Assembly (NCBI GenBank): GCA_963788015.1
Contig: CAWBEY010000005.1
Span: forward strand, 310,001-374,000
Direction: 5' to 3'
Source: JBBRHH01 sp963788015
GTDB taxonomy: Bacteria > Planctomycetota > Phycisphaerae > Tepidisphaerales > Tepidisphaeraceae
DNA length: 64,000 nucleotides
Numbering within the stretch: the first letter of the stretch is position 1; each line of letters opens with the position of its first letter. The translations under genes were made by a program, and so were the position numbers. Positions 44,969-55,486 of this stretch are shown piece by piece. The notes beneath the pieces were generated by a model. That model saw nothing but the letters and a program-made list of their open reading frames with translations. It was not told the DNA's origin and searched no databases.

Positions 44969-46132
44969 TTGCGTGGACGTGTTGCTTGGGGGCTGGTTTT
45001 GTTGCTGCCGATTTTGTTGAGTGCTTGTAGTAGTTCTTATAATGCGATGAAGTCGGAGGATTCGTTTTCGGAGTTGGTTGCGTTGAAGCAAGCGACTGGG
45101 GGGCGGGGGGTGAAGACATGGGTTGTTGATGGGACGGTGCCGCCGGCGGCGGCGGTTCATGTTGCGATGCGGGAGGTTTATGGGGGCGAGCGGCGGCGGG
45201 TGTTGGTGCTGATTCATGGAGTGATGTCGGACAGCAGGACGTGGCGATTTTTGATTGGGGGGGTTGTTTCGGATTGCAGTGTGCTGGCGGTGGATTTGCC
45301 GGGATGCGGGCAGAGCGATCATCCTGAGCCAGCGGATTTGCCGGCCGATGCGTTTGCGCCGCAGTCGCTGGCGCGGATGATTTTGACTTCGCTTCGGGCG
45401 TATCTGGCGAAACAGGATGCCGCGACGCGACTAACTTTGGCCGGGCATTCCAATGGGGGGACGATTGTGCTGCGGATGTTTGGCGATGAGGCGCTGCGGC
45501 GGGATTTTGCGGATGTTCTTGGGCGGGTGGATGGGATTGTGCTTTTTGCGCCGGTGGATGTGGCGCTGGAGAAAGCTGTTCCGACGTTTGTGTTGCTGCG
45601 GGATTTGCCGGGGTGGCAGGTTGGACTGGGGCGGATCGGGGGGTATTTGCGCGAGACGGTGGCCGACGCGGTGATGGATGGGGTGCATGATCCCAAGCGG
45701 GCGCTGCGCGAGGAGGCGGATCGGACGATTGAGATTTTGAATGATGGGCCAAGGCGGCGGGCGTCGCAGCGGATGATGGCGCTCAACTGTCCGTTTAATG
45801 AGGAGGATCGGCCGGATTGGAAGGCGGCCGAGGCGATTGAGGCGGGGTATGCGAAGGTAAACGTGCCGTGCCTGATCTTGTGGGGAGAGCACGATGAGCT
45901 GTTTGGGGTGTCGATGGGATACAAGCTAGTGCAGCAGATTCCGCAGGCGCGGCTGCGGATTGTGCCGGAATCGATGCACAGCCTGCCGACGGAAAGGCCC
46001 GGGGCGTGTGCGAAGCTGGTGCAGGATTTTGTGAAAGAGCCGAAGGCGGGGGGGGCGATGATTGGGCGGGTGGATGCGGAGACGGGGGAGGAGATCGGCC
46101 CGAGGCGAGTGCCGACGACGGCTGGGAGATAG
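44969..46132 (+). CDS. Lipoprotein alpha/beta hydrolase
   Basis: About 387 residues from a TTG at 44,969 behind GGGGAGGAGA; the product begins with RGRVAWGLVLLLPILLSACSSS, a lipoprotein signal with Cys20. Hydrolase core: RRVLVLIHGVMSDSRTW (oxyanion HG), LAVDLPGCGQSDHP, TLAGHSNGGTIVLRMFG (nucleophile Ser in GHSNGG), VPCLILWGEHDELFGV (acid) and PESMHSLPTERPG (His). The last 30 residues are a basic tail. It would act at the inner or outer membrane surface; substrate unknown. The next gene starts directly at its stop (46,130-46,133). Confidence 0.82.
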   Translation: MRGRVAWGLVLLLPILLSACSSSYNAMKSEDSFSELVALKQATGGRGVKTWVVDGTVPPAAAVHVAMREVYGGERRRVLVLIHGVMSDSRTWRFLIGGVVSDCSVLAVDLPGCGQSDHPEPADLPADAFAPQSLARMILTSLRAYLAKQDAATRLTLAGHSNGGTIVLRMFGDEALRRDFADVLGRVDGIVLFAPVDVALEKAVPTFVLLRDLPGWQVGLGRIGGYLRETVADAVMDGVHDPKRALREEADRTIEILNDGPRRRASQRMMALNCPFNEEDRPDWKAAEAIEAGYAKVNVPCLILWGEHDELFGVSMGYKLVQQIPQARLRIVPESMHSLPTERPGACAKLVQDFVKEPKAGGAMIGRVDAETGEEIGPRRVPTTAGR

Positions 46133-46885
46133 ATGGATAAAGAACGAATCATGCAGATCAACCGGGAGGCGTGGGATCGCATTGCGAAGCTTGGGAAGGG
46201 GCGGACGGCGTTGCCGCGTTATGGGCCGCTGGCGCCGATGGAGGACGAGTTGAAACTGCTTGGGGAGGTGCGCGGGAAGCGGGTGCTGGAGTTGGGGTGC
46301 GGGAGCGGGCATTCGATGGCGTGGCTTGGTGAGCGGGGGGCGGCGGAGCTTTGGGGGGTTGATTTGTCGAAGGGGCAGATTGATGGGGCGCGGCTAATGC
46401 TGGCGGAGCGGGGGGTGGCGGCTCGGCTGGTTGTGGGGCCGATGGAGGAGGACGTGGGGGTGCCAGCCGATCATTTTGATCTTGTGGTTTCGATTTACGC
46501 GCTGGGGTGGAGCGAGCGATCTGGCGGAGACGCTGGGGCTGGTGGCGGATTACCTCAAGAGCGGCGGGGTATTTGTGTTTAGCTGGGAGCATCCGGTGCA
46601 CAATTGCCTGGAACAATCGGCCGGGGAGGTTGGTGATGAAACGGTCGTATAGTGAGGAGGGGCCGGTGGAGGGGATGAGCTGGAAGGACGTGCCGATTGT
46701 GATGCAGGCGCAGGAAGATGAGCACGTTTTTGAATGAGTTGATTGCGGCAGGGCTGCGGATTGAGCGGGTTGTGGAGGGGGATTTGCGGGAGGAGAGCGG
46801 GGCGGATTTTCCGCGGCGGTATTACTCGAAGGCCAAGGCGCGGCTGATGCCGACGACGATGATTGTGAAGGCGGTGAAGGGTTGA
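46133..46885 (+). CDS. Class I SAM-dependent methyltransferase, frameshifted
   Basis: MDKERIMQINREAWDRIAKLG...APMEDELKLLGEVRGKRVLELGCGSGHSMAWLGERGAAELWGVDLSKGQIDGARLMLAERG has motif I (VLELGCGSGH), motif II (VDLSKGQ) and, later, FDLVVSIYALGW. From about 46,510 the frame changes several times: SDLAETLGLVADYLKSGGVFVFSWEHPVHNCL, MKRSYSEEGPVEGMSWKDVPIVMQ, and LNELIAAGLRIERVVEGDLREESGADFPRRYYSKAKARLMPTTMIVKAVKG to a stop at 46,885. Total of about 250 residues is normal. Target unknown. Adjacent to and probably co-transcribed with the hydrolase. Confidence 0.75.
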
Positions 46886-46900
46886 GGGGCGATGGCGGCT

Positions 46901-47530
46901 TTACACGCGGGATGCTTTTATCTGGCTGATTTCGTTTCGCAACTGCTCGATCAGCGCGATCAATTGATCGTGGCGCTCCTGATCGGGGGTGGGGGTGCGG
47001 GGGATGAAGTTTAATGTGCCGGTGGGCTCGAGGATGGCTTTGTCGACGTCGTCGAGGGAGGCAATGCCCTGGCGGTGGGCGGCGGCTTCGAGCTCGGGGC
47101 GGCTGATGAGCTCTTCTTCGCACAGCTTCTCGTTCATCTTGCCTTTGTTCACCAGGATCTCGGCGTCGCCTTCCAGCAGATGTTCGACACCGCGATTTTT
47201 GTGGACGAAGCGGACCACCAGGTAGTTGACCACGAGAAGAGTAGCGGCGCCGATCATGCCGCCGCTGACGGTGTTGTCGCTGCCGATGATGGCGTTCTGG
47301 ACGGTGTTGGACAAGGTGAGCAGGACGATGAGGTCGAAGGGGTTGAGCTGGGCCAGTTCGCGTTTGCCAGCGACGCGCAGGCCGATAATCAGGAAGAAGT
47401 AGACGAAGATCGGGCGGAGCATTTTTTCCAGCCAGGGCAGATCGTTGTGAAACATGCTCTGGAAGGTCTGCTGGATCATTGGCCAGCCCCAGTTGGAGAC
47501 GGTGGATGTGTCGGCGAGGAGGTGAAGCAT
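46901..47530 (-). CDS. DUF421 (YetF-like) membrane protein
   Basis: 209 residues. Three membrane segments (about 38-57, 66-84 and 90-107: LRPIFVYFFLIIGLRVAGKRELAQLNPFDLIVLLTLSNTVQNAIIGSDNTVSGGMIGAATLLVVNYLV) include the family signature GKRELAQLNPFDLIV and the SNTVQNAIIGSDNTV block. A cytoplasmic domain follows with HLLEGDAEILVNKGKMNEKLCEEELISRPELEAAAHRQGI. A short coiled-coil-like C-terminus ends it. YetF-type proteins affect membrane phospholipids and spore/envelope properties; exact activity is unknown. It starts 6 bp after the sucB stop, so it is probably in the sucAB transcript. Confidence 0.88.
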   Translation of the reverse strand: MLHLLADTSTVSNWGWPMIQQTFQSMFHNDLPWLEKMLRPIFVYFFLIIGLRVAGKRELAQLNPFDLIVLLTLSNTVQNAIIGSDNTVSGGMIGAATLLVVNYLVVRFVHKNRGVEHLLEGDAEILVNKGKMNEKLCEEELISRPELEAAAHRQGIASLDDVDKAILEPTGTLNFIPRTPTPDQERHDQLIALIEQLRNEISQIKASRV

Positions 47531-47536
47531 GGGGGT

Positions 47537-48894
47537 TTAGATTTCAAGCACGAGGCGGGTGGGATCTTCGAGGAGTTGTTTGAGGCGGACGAGGTAGGTG
47601 ATGGCCTCTTTGCCGTCGACGATGCGGTGATCGTAGGAGAGGGCGACGTACATCATCGGGCGCACCTCGACGCGATCGTTGATGACCACTGCGCGTTTCT
47701 GGATGGAGTGCATGCCGAGGATGCCGCTTTGGGGCGGGTTGATGATGGGGGTGGAGAGCAAGGAGCCAAAGACGCCGCCGTTGGTGATGGTGAAGGTGCC
47801 GCCGGAGAATTCTTCGAGGCCGAGCTTGCCGTCGCGGGTGGCGTTGGCGAGCCGTTTGACTTCGGCCTCGATGCGGGCGAAAGACATGCTTTCGACGTGC
47901 CGCATGACCGGGACGGCCAGGCCGCGTTCGGTGCTGACCGCGATCCCGAGGTGAACGTAGTTGTGGTAGATGATGTCGTTGCCGTCGACGGAGGCGTTGA
48001 GGTGGGGGATTTCCTTGAGTGCGACGGCGGTGGCGCGGGCGAAGAAGGACATGAAACCCAGGTTGACGCCGTGGACTTCCTGGAATCGTTCTTTGTATTT
48101 GGTGCGCAGGTCCATGACGGCGGTCATGTCGATTTCGTTGAACGTGGTGAGAATCGCGGCGGTCTGCTGGGCCTTGACGAGCGTTTCCGCGATTCGGCGG
48201 CGGATTTTGCTCATGGGGACGCGGCGGTCGCCCTGGGCGTCGGTGGTGGCGGCGACTTGCGGGCGGGGAGCGGATGGGGCGGGTGCTGTCGGTGGGGCTG
48301 GCTCGGGGGGGCGGGGTGCGCAGCGCCGTTGCCGTTTTTTTGTTTCTCGAGGTAGTTGAGGACGTCTTCTTTGGTGACGCGGCCGCCTGGGCCGGTGGCC
48401 GGGACGGCTCGCACGTCGATGTTTTTTTCCATCACCAGCGTACGCACGGCGGGGCTGAGATCTTCGAGGGGAACGGGTGGTTGGCTGGGATTGGGAGCGC
48501 CGGGGGGCGTGCGTTGCGTAGAGTCGGAGGATGAGGAGGCGGCGGTGGAGGGGATGCCGGGGGATTTCATGGGATCGGCTGGGGAGCCGGGGGCAACGGG
48601 TTGGAGGGTGACGACGCCGGCCGCGGCGGGCGCAGTAGATGGGGCGGCGGCTTTTCCGTTGGGATCGATGCGGGCGATGGGCTCGCCGACGTGGACAGTT
48701 TCGCCTTCTTCGCGCATGCGCCGCAATACGCCGGCGACGGGGGCGGGGATGTCGACGTTGGCCTTGTCGGTTTCCAACTCGCACAGGGGCTCATCGAGAG
48801 CCACGGATTCGCCATCCTTTTTGTGCCATGAAACGAGGATCGCCTGGGTGACGGATTCTCCCAAGGAAGGCACTTCCACCTGAGTCACTGCCAT
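47537..48894 (-). CDS. sucB: Dihydrolipoyllysine-residue succinyltransferase (E2 of 2-oxoglutarate dehydrogenase), frameshift at a 7-G run
   Basis: Lipoyl domain MAVTQVEVPSLGESVTQAILVSW...CELETDKANVDIPAP (lipoyl Lys44), Pro/Ala-rich linker, E1/E3-binding domain SPAVRTLVMEKNIDVRAVPATGPGGRVTKEDVLNYL, then the catalytic acyltransferase domain (RVPMSKIRRRIAETLVKAQQ, FFARATAVALKEIPHLNASVDG, LSYDHRIVDGKEAITYLVRLKQLLEDP with active-site His/Asp). The frame breaks in the second linker at 48,305-48,311, where the plus strand has seven G; one more base would restore ...AAHPAPPEPAPPTAP. The lesion lies in a homopolymer in an essential gene, so a sequence error is the best explanation. Lies 8 bp after sucA. 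Confidence 0.93.
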
Positions 48895-48902
48895 GGTTGT
48901 TC

Positions 48903-51770
48903 CTATGAGGTTGCTTTCTGTGTTTCCTGCGGCTGGGCCAGGGTGCGCTGGGAGGTCGGAGGCGGTTCATCCACCGCGGGTCTTGCAGCGCCGTTGCCGC
49001 CGGTCGAGACTGGCGTGCGCAAATCCAGTGCGTGGCTGACCAGTTCCTGCTCTTCGATTTCGTGCAGCCGTTTGGAGCCGACGGCCGAACTCGCGGCCTC
49101 GTCGCGGCCATAGTATGTGAGCACCCGGCCGTCGGGAAGAAGTTGGCGGAGACGCGGCTCGGTGAAGGTCCACGCGCCTTTGTTGCGGGGTTCTTCCTGC
49201 ACCCAGCAGATTTCCTGGGCGTCGCGGTACTTGGCGAGGATGGTCTGAATTTCGCGCTGCGGGAAGGGATAAAGCTGCTCGACGCGGACGATGGCGACGT
49301 CGCGGACTTTGAATTTTTCGCGATTGACGTGGAGCGTGAAGTAGATCTTGCCGCTGCACAGAAGCACGCGGCGGACGCGTTCGCGCGGCGGATTGGCCGG
49401 GTCGTCCATGACGGTTTGGAAGGTTCCTTGGGTCAGGTCCTCCAGGCTGGAGGTTGCCATGGCCTCGCGGAGGAGGCTCTTGGGGGTCATGGTGATGAGG
49501 GGCTTGCGGAACTTGCGCAGGACCTGGCGGCGGAGCAGGTGGAAATATTGAGCGGGCATCGTAGGGACGCACACCTGCAGGTTGTTGTCGGCGCAGAGCG
49601 CGAGGAAACGGTCGAGGTAGGCGTAGGAATGTTCCGGGCCTGCCCCTTCGTAGCCGTGGGGAAGGAGCATGGTCAGGCCGCACATCTTCTGCCACTTGGA
49701 TTCGCCGCCGGCGATGAACTGATCGATGATGGGCTGAGCGCCGTTGACGAAGTCGCCAAACTGCGCTTCCCACACCACGAGATTGCGGGGATCGGCGGAG
49801 CTGAAGCCATATTCGAAGCCCAGGACGGCGAGCTCCGACAGCATGGTGTTGACGATGATGACGGGCGCTTGATCGGGGGAGATGTTGGCCAGGGGGTAAT
49901 ATTTTTCGCCGGTTTCGAAATCGTGGAGGCAGGCGTGGCGATGGCTGAAGGTGCCGCGCTGAGCGTCCTGGCCAACGAAGCGGATGGGGGTGCCTTCGAG
50001 GACGAGGCTGCCGAGTGCGAGCATTTCCGCGCCGCCCCAGTCGATGGGGGCTTTGCCCAGGGCCATATCGTGGCGGGCCTGGACGAGGCGTTCGAGTTTT
50101 TTGTGAAGGGTGAAGCCGGGTGGGATTTTGGATGCGCCTTCGCCGACGCGGCGGAGCAGATCGGCGGGGACGGCCGTCTTGGCGCTCCAGTCGTTGCCGG
50201 CGCGTTGCATGCCTTGCCACAAGCCGCCGAACGAAGTGAGGGCGTGTTTGGGCTTGGCTTCACGGGCGACGGTCTGGGCGCGGTCCATGCGTTCGCGGGC
50301 GGCGATTTTCATCCGGTCGATGTCGTCGGGCGTCATCTTGCCGTCGTCGATCAGACGCTTGGCGTAGAGTTCGCGCACGCGGGTGTGTGCGGAGATTTGC
50401 TTGTACATCAACGGCTGGGTGAATGTCGGTTCATCCTGCTCGTTGTGGCCCTGGCGGCGATAGCACCAGAGATCGATCATCACGTCGCAGTGGAATTTCT
50501 GGCGGAAGGCGATGGCGAGCCTGGCCGCATGAACGACGGCTTCGGGGTCATCGGCGTTGACGTGGAAAATGGGGGCCTGGATGGTCTTGGCGATGTCGGT
50601 GGGGTAGGGGGTGAACCGGCCCTGCTTGGGCATGGTCGTGAAGCCGATCTGGTTGTTGATGATGATGTGGATGGTGCCGCCGGTGCGCCAGTAAGGCATT
50701 TCGGAGAGGGCGAGGGTTTCCATGACGATGCCCTGGCCACAGAAGGCGGCGTCGCCGTGCATGAGGATCGGGACTACGCGGGTGCGGTCGTTGTCGCCCT
50801 TGGTGTATTGCTTGGCGCGGACGATGCCTTCGACAACGGGATTTACCAGCTCAAGGTGGCTTGGGTTGAAGCTGAGGGCGAGGTGGACGGTCCGGCCGCT
50901 GGCGGTGACGCGATCCTGGGAATAGCCGAGGTGATATTTCACGTCGCCGTCGCCTGCGTATTCGTGGGGCAGCATGGCGGCTTTGTCCTCAAACTCCGAG
51001 AGGATCATTTCGTAGGGCTTGTTGAGCACGTGGGCCAGGACGTTGAGGCGGCCGCGATGGGCCATGCCCATGACCATCTCTTCGACGCCCAAGGTTGCGC
51101 CGTCATTGACCAGCGTGTTGAGGAGAGTGACGAGGCTCTCGGCGCCTTCGAGGGAGAAGCGCTTTTGGCTGAGATATTTGGTCTGTAAAAATTCTTCGAA
51201 GCCCTGAGTGGCCACCAGCTCATAAAAAATTGCCCGTGATTCTTCGGGCGAAAATTTTGGACGATTGAGGATGGGCTCCATGCGCTGGGCGAGCCATTCG
51301 CGCTGGGCCTTGTCGGAGATGTCCATGTACTCGATGCCGATATTGCCGCAGTAGGTGGTGCGGAGCTTGTCGATCAAGTCGCGGAGGGTGCCGTCGCATT
51401 GCCCGAGGAAGCCGTCGCAGCCGACCTGACGATCGAGGTCGGCGGCGGAGATGCCGAACTCTTTGAGTTGGAGGAGGGGATGGGGCGGGCGGTGGTGGCC
51501 GAGCGGATCGAGGGTGGCTTCGAAGTGGCCTAGCTCCCGGTAGGCGTGAACCAGATCGGCGACTTCGAGGGAGAGCCTGACGGCGGCGCCGTCGTTGGCA
51601 CCGTCGCCGGTGCTGAACACGGTGCCGGGCTGTTGGCCGCTCCCGAGTTCAAAGCCGGCGAAGAACGCCTGCCAGGGAGTGTCTACCGAGTTGGGGTCTG
51701 CTCGATACTGTTGATAAACGCGTTCGACGTAGTCCGCGTTTGCGCGGTGGATGAAGTCAAAGCTCTGCAT
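48903..51770 (-). CDS. sucA: 2-oxoglutarate dehydrogenase E1 component
   Basis: About 955 residues starting MQSFDFIHRANADYVERVYQQYRADPNSVDTPWQAFF, with GGGGAATAGA before the ATG; the open frame upstream has no family character. Motifs: HFEATLDPLGHHRP, VEEMVMGMAHRGRLNVLAHVLNKPY, GDVKYHLGYSQDR, HGDAAFCGQGIVMETL (thiamine-diphosphate site), WCYRRQGHNEQDEPTFTQPLMY, RFVGQDAQRGTFSHRHA, LLPHGYEGAGPEHSYAYLDRFL, and the C-terminal VRVEQLYPFP. It decarboxylates 2-oxoglutarate and passes the succinyl group to SucB in the TCA cycle. Intact. Confidence 0.96.
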   Translation of the reverse strand: MQSFDFIHRANADYVERVYQQYRADPNSVDTPWQAFFAGFELGSGQQPGTVFSTGDGANDGAAVRLSLEVADLVHAYRELGHFEATLDPLGHHRPPHPLLQLKEFGISAADLDRQVGCDGFLGQCDGTLRDLIDKLRTTYCGNIGIEYMDISDKAQREWLAQRMEPILNRPKFSPEESRAIFYELVATQGFEEFLQTKYLSQKRFSLEGAESLVTLLNTLVNDGATLGVEEMVMGMAHRGRLNVLAHVLNKPYEMILSEFEDKAAMLPHEYAGDGDVKYHLGYSQDRVTASGRTVHLALSFNPSHLELVNPVVEGIVRAKQYTKGDNDRTRVVPILMHGDAAFCGQGIVMETLALSEMPYWRTGGTIHIIINNQIGFTTMPKQGRFTPYPTDIAKTIQAPIFHVNADDPEAVVHAARLAIAFRQKFHCDVMIDLWCYRRQGHNEQDEPTFTQPLMYKQISAHTRVRELYAKRLIDDGKMTPDDIDRMKIAARERMDRAQTVAREAKPKHALTSFGGLWQGMQRAGNDWSAKTAVPADLLRRVGEGASKIPPGFTLHKKLERLVQARHDMALGKAPIDWGGAEMLALGSLVLEGTPIRFVGQDAQRGTFSHRHACLHDFETGEKYYPLANISPDQAPVIIVNTMLSELAVLGFEYGFSSADPRNLVVWEAQFGDFVNGAQPIIDQFIAGGESKWQKMCGLTMLLPHGYEGAGPEHSYAYLDRFLALCADNNLQVCVPTMPAQYFHLLRRQVLRKFRKPLITMTPKSLLREAMATSSLEDLTQGTFQTVMDDPANPPRERVRRVLLCSGKIYFTLHVNREKFKVRDVAIVRVEQLYPFPQREIQTILAKYRDAQEICWVQEEPRNKGAWTFTEPRLRQLLPDGRVLTYYGRDEAASSAVGSKRLHEIEEQELVSHALDLRTPVSTGGNGAARPAVDEPPPTSQRTLAQPQETQKATS

Positions 51771-52336
51771 TTCTATTCCCCGGCGGACTGAGCGATGGGA
51801 GGGCGAGTCGTCTGATCCCAACTTATCCGGCCGTATGTTTCGTCCTAGGCTAGTATGAACCAGCCAATTTGCCAAGTATCGAACCGTAGAGAACATGCGC
51901 GCACAGCGCACTGTCATTTCTACGGACTATCGACCAGTCGCATCCGAAAAGCGAAAAGCGTTTTGCACATTTTCGCGCCTCCTTTATGCATCCCAACCGC
52001 CATTCATCTGAATTCAATAATTGTAGACAGTCGAAGCGTTGAAAAACATGCACCAATGTTTCCCAAATGCCAAAATATTCCGTGTCAAGGTGGACACTGT
52101 GCGGAGGCGAATGTGAGTGGACCGGGTCGTATTTTGTTGGATCCGGCGATTCGGAGTGCATTTTTGGTATAGCACTTGGGCTAAGAATGTATGGTTGCCT
52201 TTCCAGACTGTTGAGCCCCAAACCATAAAGGCGGGTGTTCTCGTAGCTTACGTACGGGGTTGGGGCGGCACTGTGGATGCATTAAGGTGGCGGAGCTTAA
52301 AGCTCTTAACGAGGAATTTAACAGAAAAGGAATGTC
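51771..52336. other. 566-bp intergenic region, less GC-rich, nothing recognised
   Basis: Divergent spacer between sucA and the zinc-ribbon membrane protein gene. It is visibly closer to balanced base composition than its surroundings. No open frame has convincing protein character and no tRNA, terminator or repeat array was found. It could hold both promoters, a small RNA or a degraded insertion. Confidence 0.5.
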
Positions 52337-55300
52337 ATGCTCACCGCACCCGACACATCCACCTGCCCCTGCTGCAAGGGGACATCGCCCGCGGAGTTGG
52401 AAGATTGTCCCAAATGCCATGCGTCGGCCGCGTGGCGCGACCGCATTTGGGGGGCGGAGTTTGCGGCGCGGTATTTTTCGGACCTTGGGGCCAATCAGCG
52501 CATTGACGCCATGACGGCTGCGAATATTGCGCGAGAGTATTGCGCGTCCGTGGAACAGATGCGTCATGCGGCGATAGAAGGCCAGCAGGTGCCGGCGGAG
52601 GGTGGTCCGCCGGCGCAACAGGCTTGTGCAAACTGTGGCCTGGAGATTGAGGGGGCCACGGCCTATTGCGGGCGGTGCGGGTCAGCGACGCAGGGAGTTG
52701 CGGCGACGCTGGGGCGGTATCTGCTGTTCGTGGATCGGGAGATTGGGCGGCACGTGGAGCAGCGGCGGCTTGCCTGGCCGATGGCGCAGGTGCTGCAGGC
52801 GGATGTGCGGCGGCGGATGGTGGCGATGCGCGACCGGGTGGAGAAGAAGGATGGGGAACGGCCGGCGAGCACGATGCCGCCGCCGTTGCCAAGGCAAGTT
52901 GGTCAGTCGATGCCCGAGCCTGCGGCGGCGGCGGTGATCGAGCGATCGCGTAGCCATTCACGCAGCCATCGGGGCCTGCTGGAGATTTTGCTGGATGCGC
53001 GGACGATTCACTGGATGCTGATGTGCGGGGCGGCGCTGCTGGCCGTTGGGCTGGTGATCTGGCTGGCGAGCCTTGGGATATTCCGCAATCCGTGGACTGT
53101 GGCGGCGGCCATGGGTGCGGCGAACGTTGCGTGCCTGCTGGGGGGATTTGCGGTTATTCGGAACAAGAAATTTCCAGTGGCCGGGCGCGGGCTGACTTTG
53201 CTGGCGTGCCTGGTGATGCCGCTGAACCTGTGGTTTTATCAGCGTCATGGGTTGATGACGATTGAGGGGCACCTGTGGCTGGGCGGCTGGTGTGCTGCGC
53301 GCTTTATGCGCTGTCGGCGGTGGTGCTGGAAGATGCGGCCTTTGTGTATGTGTTCATGGGTGGGGTGGGCATGACGGGGCTGTTGATGCTGGCGGATTTG
53401 CACCGCTTTCAGGAGATCGCGGCGCCGTCGGCGTGGCTGGTGGTTCTTGGGGTGGCCGCCCTGCACGTGCGGCACTTTCTGAGCGATGGCGAGGAAGGGC
53501 CTTTCACGCGCAAGCGGTTCGGAAAGGCGTTTTTTCTTTCGGGGCAGGCGATGGTGGGGGCGGGATTGGCGCTGTTGCTGGGGGGGCAACTGGCGGGATG
53601 GTTTTACAATCCCTTTATGAAGGTGTGGGGGCTGGACGGGCCGCCGGTGATTGTGAGCGAATTGCCGCTGCGATTGCTGGCGCTGGGGCTGACGCTGCTG
53701 GGGACATACGCGTACATCTACTCGAGCGTCGTGTCCGGGCGGCGGTCGGTTTATATCTTCCTGGCGGCGCTGTCGCTGATCTGGTCGGAGGGGCTGGGGA
53801 TCGAGTTGATGCACCTTGGCCAGCATCCGGGTGTGCTGCTGATGGTGCTGGCGCTGACGGCGCTGGCAATCAACCTTGGGGCGAATTTTATCAGCGATGA
53901 ATCGCCGCTGTCGCGGGCCGTGAGAAGATTGGGGCTGGGCTTGATGCTGGTTCCAGCGGTGTATGGCCTGAGCCTTTTTCTCCGCATGAGCTTTTGGAGC
54001 GTCGCAAGCTATCGCGGCGGATGGGATTTCGTCATGGGGCTGGTGGTGCTGACGGCGGCAGGGCGGGTGAGCGGGTGGCTGAGCCATCGGCGAAATGAGA
54101 CGCGGCTGTCGGGGGTTTACGTGCAACTGTCGGTGGCGACGGGACTGGCGGCGATGAGCGCGCTGATGTCGCGCCTGGGATGGACGGGGTGGCAAGTGCA
54201 GATTCCGGTGATGATGCTGGCGCCGCTGGCGCAGCTTGTTCAGGCGAGATGGAGCGGCGGGCGGGACGGGTGGCGGTCGCTGGAAGTGGCGGCCCATGTC
54301 GTGGCCGGGCTGCTGTTGGTGGTGACTTTGCCGCACATTTTTAATCGTACGCTTGAGCCCATTACAGGCGTTACCGCAAACCTGGTGCTTGCATTGATTG
54401 CGGTGGAGGCGGCGGTTTTTTATGGCGGATCGTCCATCGGGCGCAAGGGCGGAAGAAACGTTTATCTGGCGGCCGGGATGCTTTGTGCGGCCGCCTGGCA
54501 GTTAATGAACTATCGCAGTTTTGCAACGGAGACGTACACGTTTGCTTTTGCGGCGGTTGGCCTGGCGCTTCTGGCGGTGGGACGGTGGGCGGATTGGGAG
54601 CGGTCGACGGCAGCGGCCGGTTCGGCGGTGGTGCGATGCGGGCGGGCGGTGACGGCGCTGGCGATTGGGGCGGGCATGCTGATCGCGGCGGCGAGGCTGC
54701 TGGCCGGGAATATGCACTGGGCGGTGGTGAGCTTGCTGGCGGCGCAGGCGGCGGTGGCGCTGCTGGCGGCGGCGCTGGTGCGCACGGGTTCGTGGCGGCG
54801 GATCTTCATGCTGGGGGCGGCAATGGCTGGAGGCGAAGGGTTGATCTGCATTCAGGCGCTTGGGCATCTGAGCATGTCGCAGAAGTTTGAGATCGTGCTG
54901 GTGTCGATCGGCGCGCTCTTGCTGGTGGTGGGACATCTGCGCTGGTATCGGGAACAGGATCGCCGAAGTGACACGGCCACCTTTGGGCTGCTGTTTGGGA
55001 GCCTGCTGGCGGGGCTTCCGCTGCTGGTGGCTTCGATGGTGTATCGGTTTGGGTATCAGGTTTCGGTGGTGAACGAGATCGCGCTGGCGAGCGTGGCGAT
55101 TCTGCTGCTCTTGAGCGGGGTGGCGCTGGAGCTTAAATCGACGGCGATCACTGGTGGGACACTCCTGGCGCTGCACCTGGTGATGCTGCTGGTGTCGCTT
55201 GGCTTGCAGGCGCAGGTGGCGGTTGGGGTTTATCTGGCGGCCGGCGGCGCGGTGATATTTGGCGGGGGATTGTTTCTGAGCATTCATCGAGAGCGTTTGC

Positions 55301-55362
55301 TGCAACTGCCCGAGCGCATCCGCAAACGCGAAGGACTATTTCGAGTGCTCGCCTGGCGGTGA
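52337..55362 (+). CDS. Zinc-ribbon plus polytopic membrane protein, frameshifted near 53,285
   Basis: About 1,008 residues in all. The cytoplasmic N-terminus has two zinc-ribbon-like pairs: TCPCCKG...CPKCHAS and CANCGLEIEGATAYCGRCGS. Then comes an Arg-rich helical part, a proline stretch, and from about residue 225 an almost continuous series of perhaps 25 membrane helices (LMCGAALLAVGLVIWLASLG, LTLLACLVMPLNLWF, ...). The frame changes at about 53,285 in a GGGCGGC run: GHLWL(G/A)G(W/R)... continues as LVCCALYALSAVVLEDAAFVYVFMGG. The general layout recalls DUF2157/DUF2339 multi-helix proteins. No transport or catalytic motif is evident; function unknown. AAAAGGAATGTC precedes the ATG. Confidence 0.65.
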
Positions 55363-55384
55363 GGCACTTAACGAGCGGTGAGCG

Positions 55385-55417
55385 GAAGGCCCCTGGGTGC
55401 GTTGCCCGGGGGCCTTC
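55385..55417 (+). terminator. Rho-independent terminator
   Basis: GAAGGCCCCTGGG (55,385-55,397), loop TGCGTTG, CCCGGGGGCCTTC (55,405-55,417): a 13-bp stem with one G-U pair, followed by TCATTTTG. It lies 23 bp after the membrane protein stop and before nuoA. Confidence 0.85.
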
Positions 55418-55486
55418 TCATTTTGTATTGGAGGGGCCTTTGGATGTCGGCGGCTTGCGTTAACGGAAGCGGGAGTTTATTGGGTA

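Noticed and set aside
43146..45752. Very long minus-strand open frame running through the acyl-CoA synthetase and hydrolase genes
   Set aside because: It is an antisense frame of GC-rich coding DNA, rich in Pro/Arg/His. Only its last 273 codons, starting at the lipoprotein signal at 43,145, form a real gene.
47075..48355. Long plus-strand frame opposite DUF421 and sucB, and a similar one opposite sucA at 49,032-51,188
   Set aside because: Composition (Gly/Asp/Glu/Val/Phe-rich) is that of the antisense of known genes; the minus strand encodes DUF421, SucB and SucA with all motifs.
55397..55486. N-terminal extension of NuoA from 55,397
   Set aside because: The extension covers the terminator hairpin and adds a Cys-rich stretch unlike NuoA; starts at 55,487 or 55,493 fit the family.
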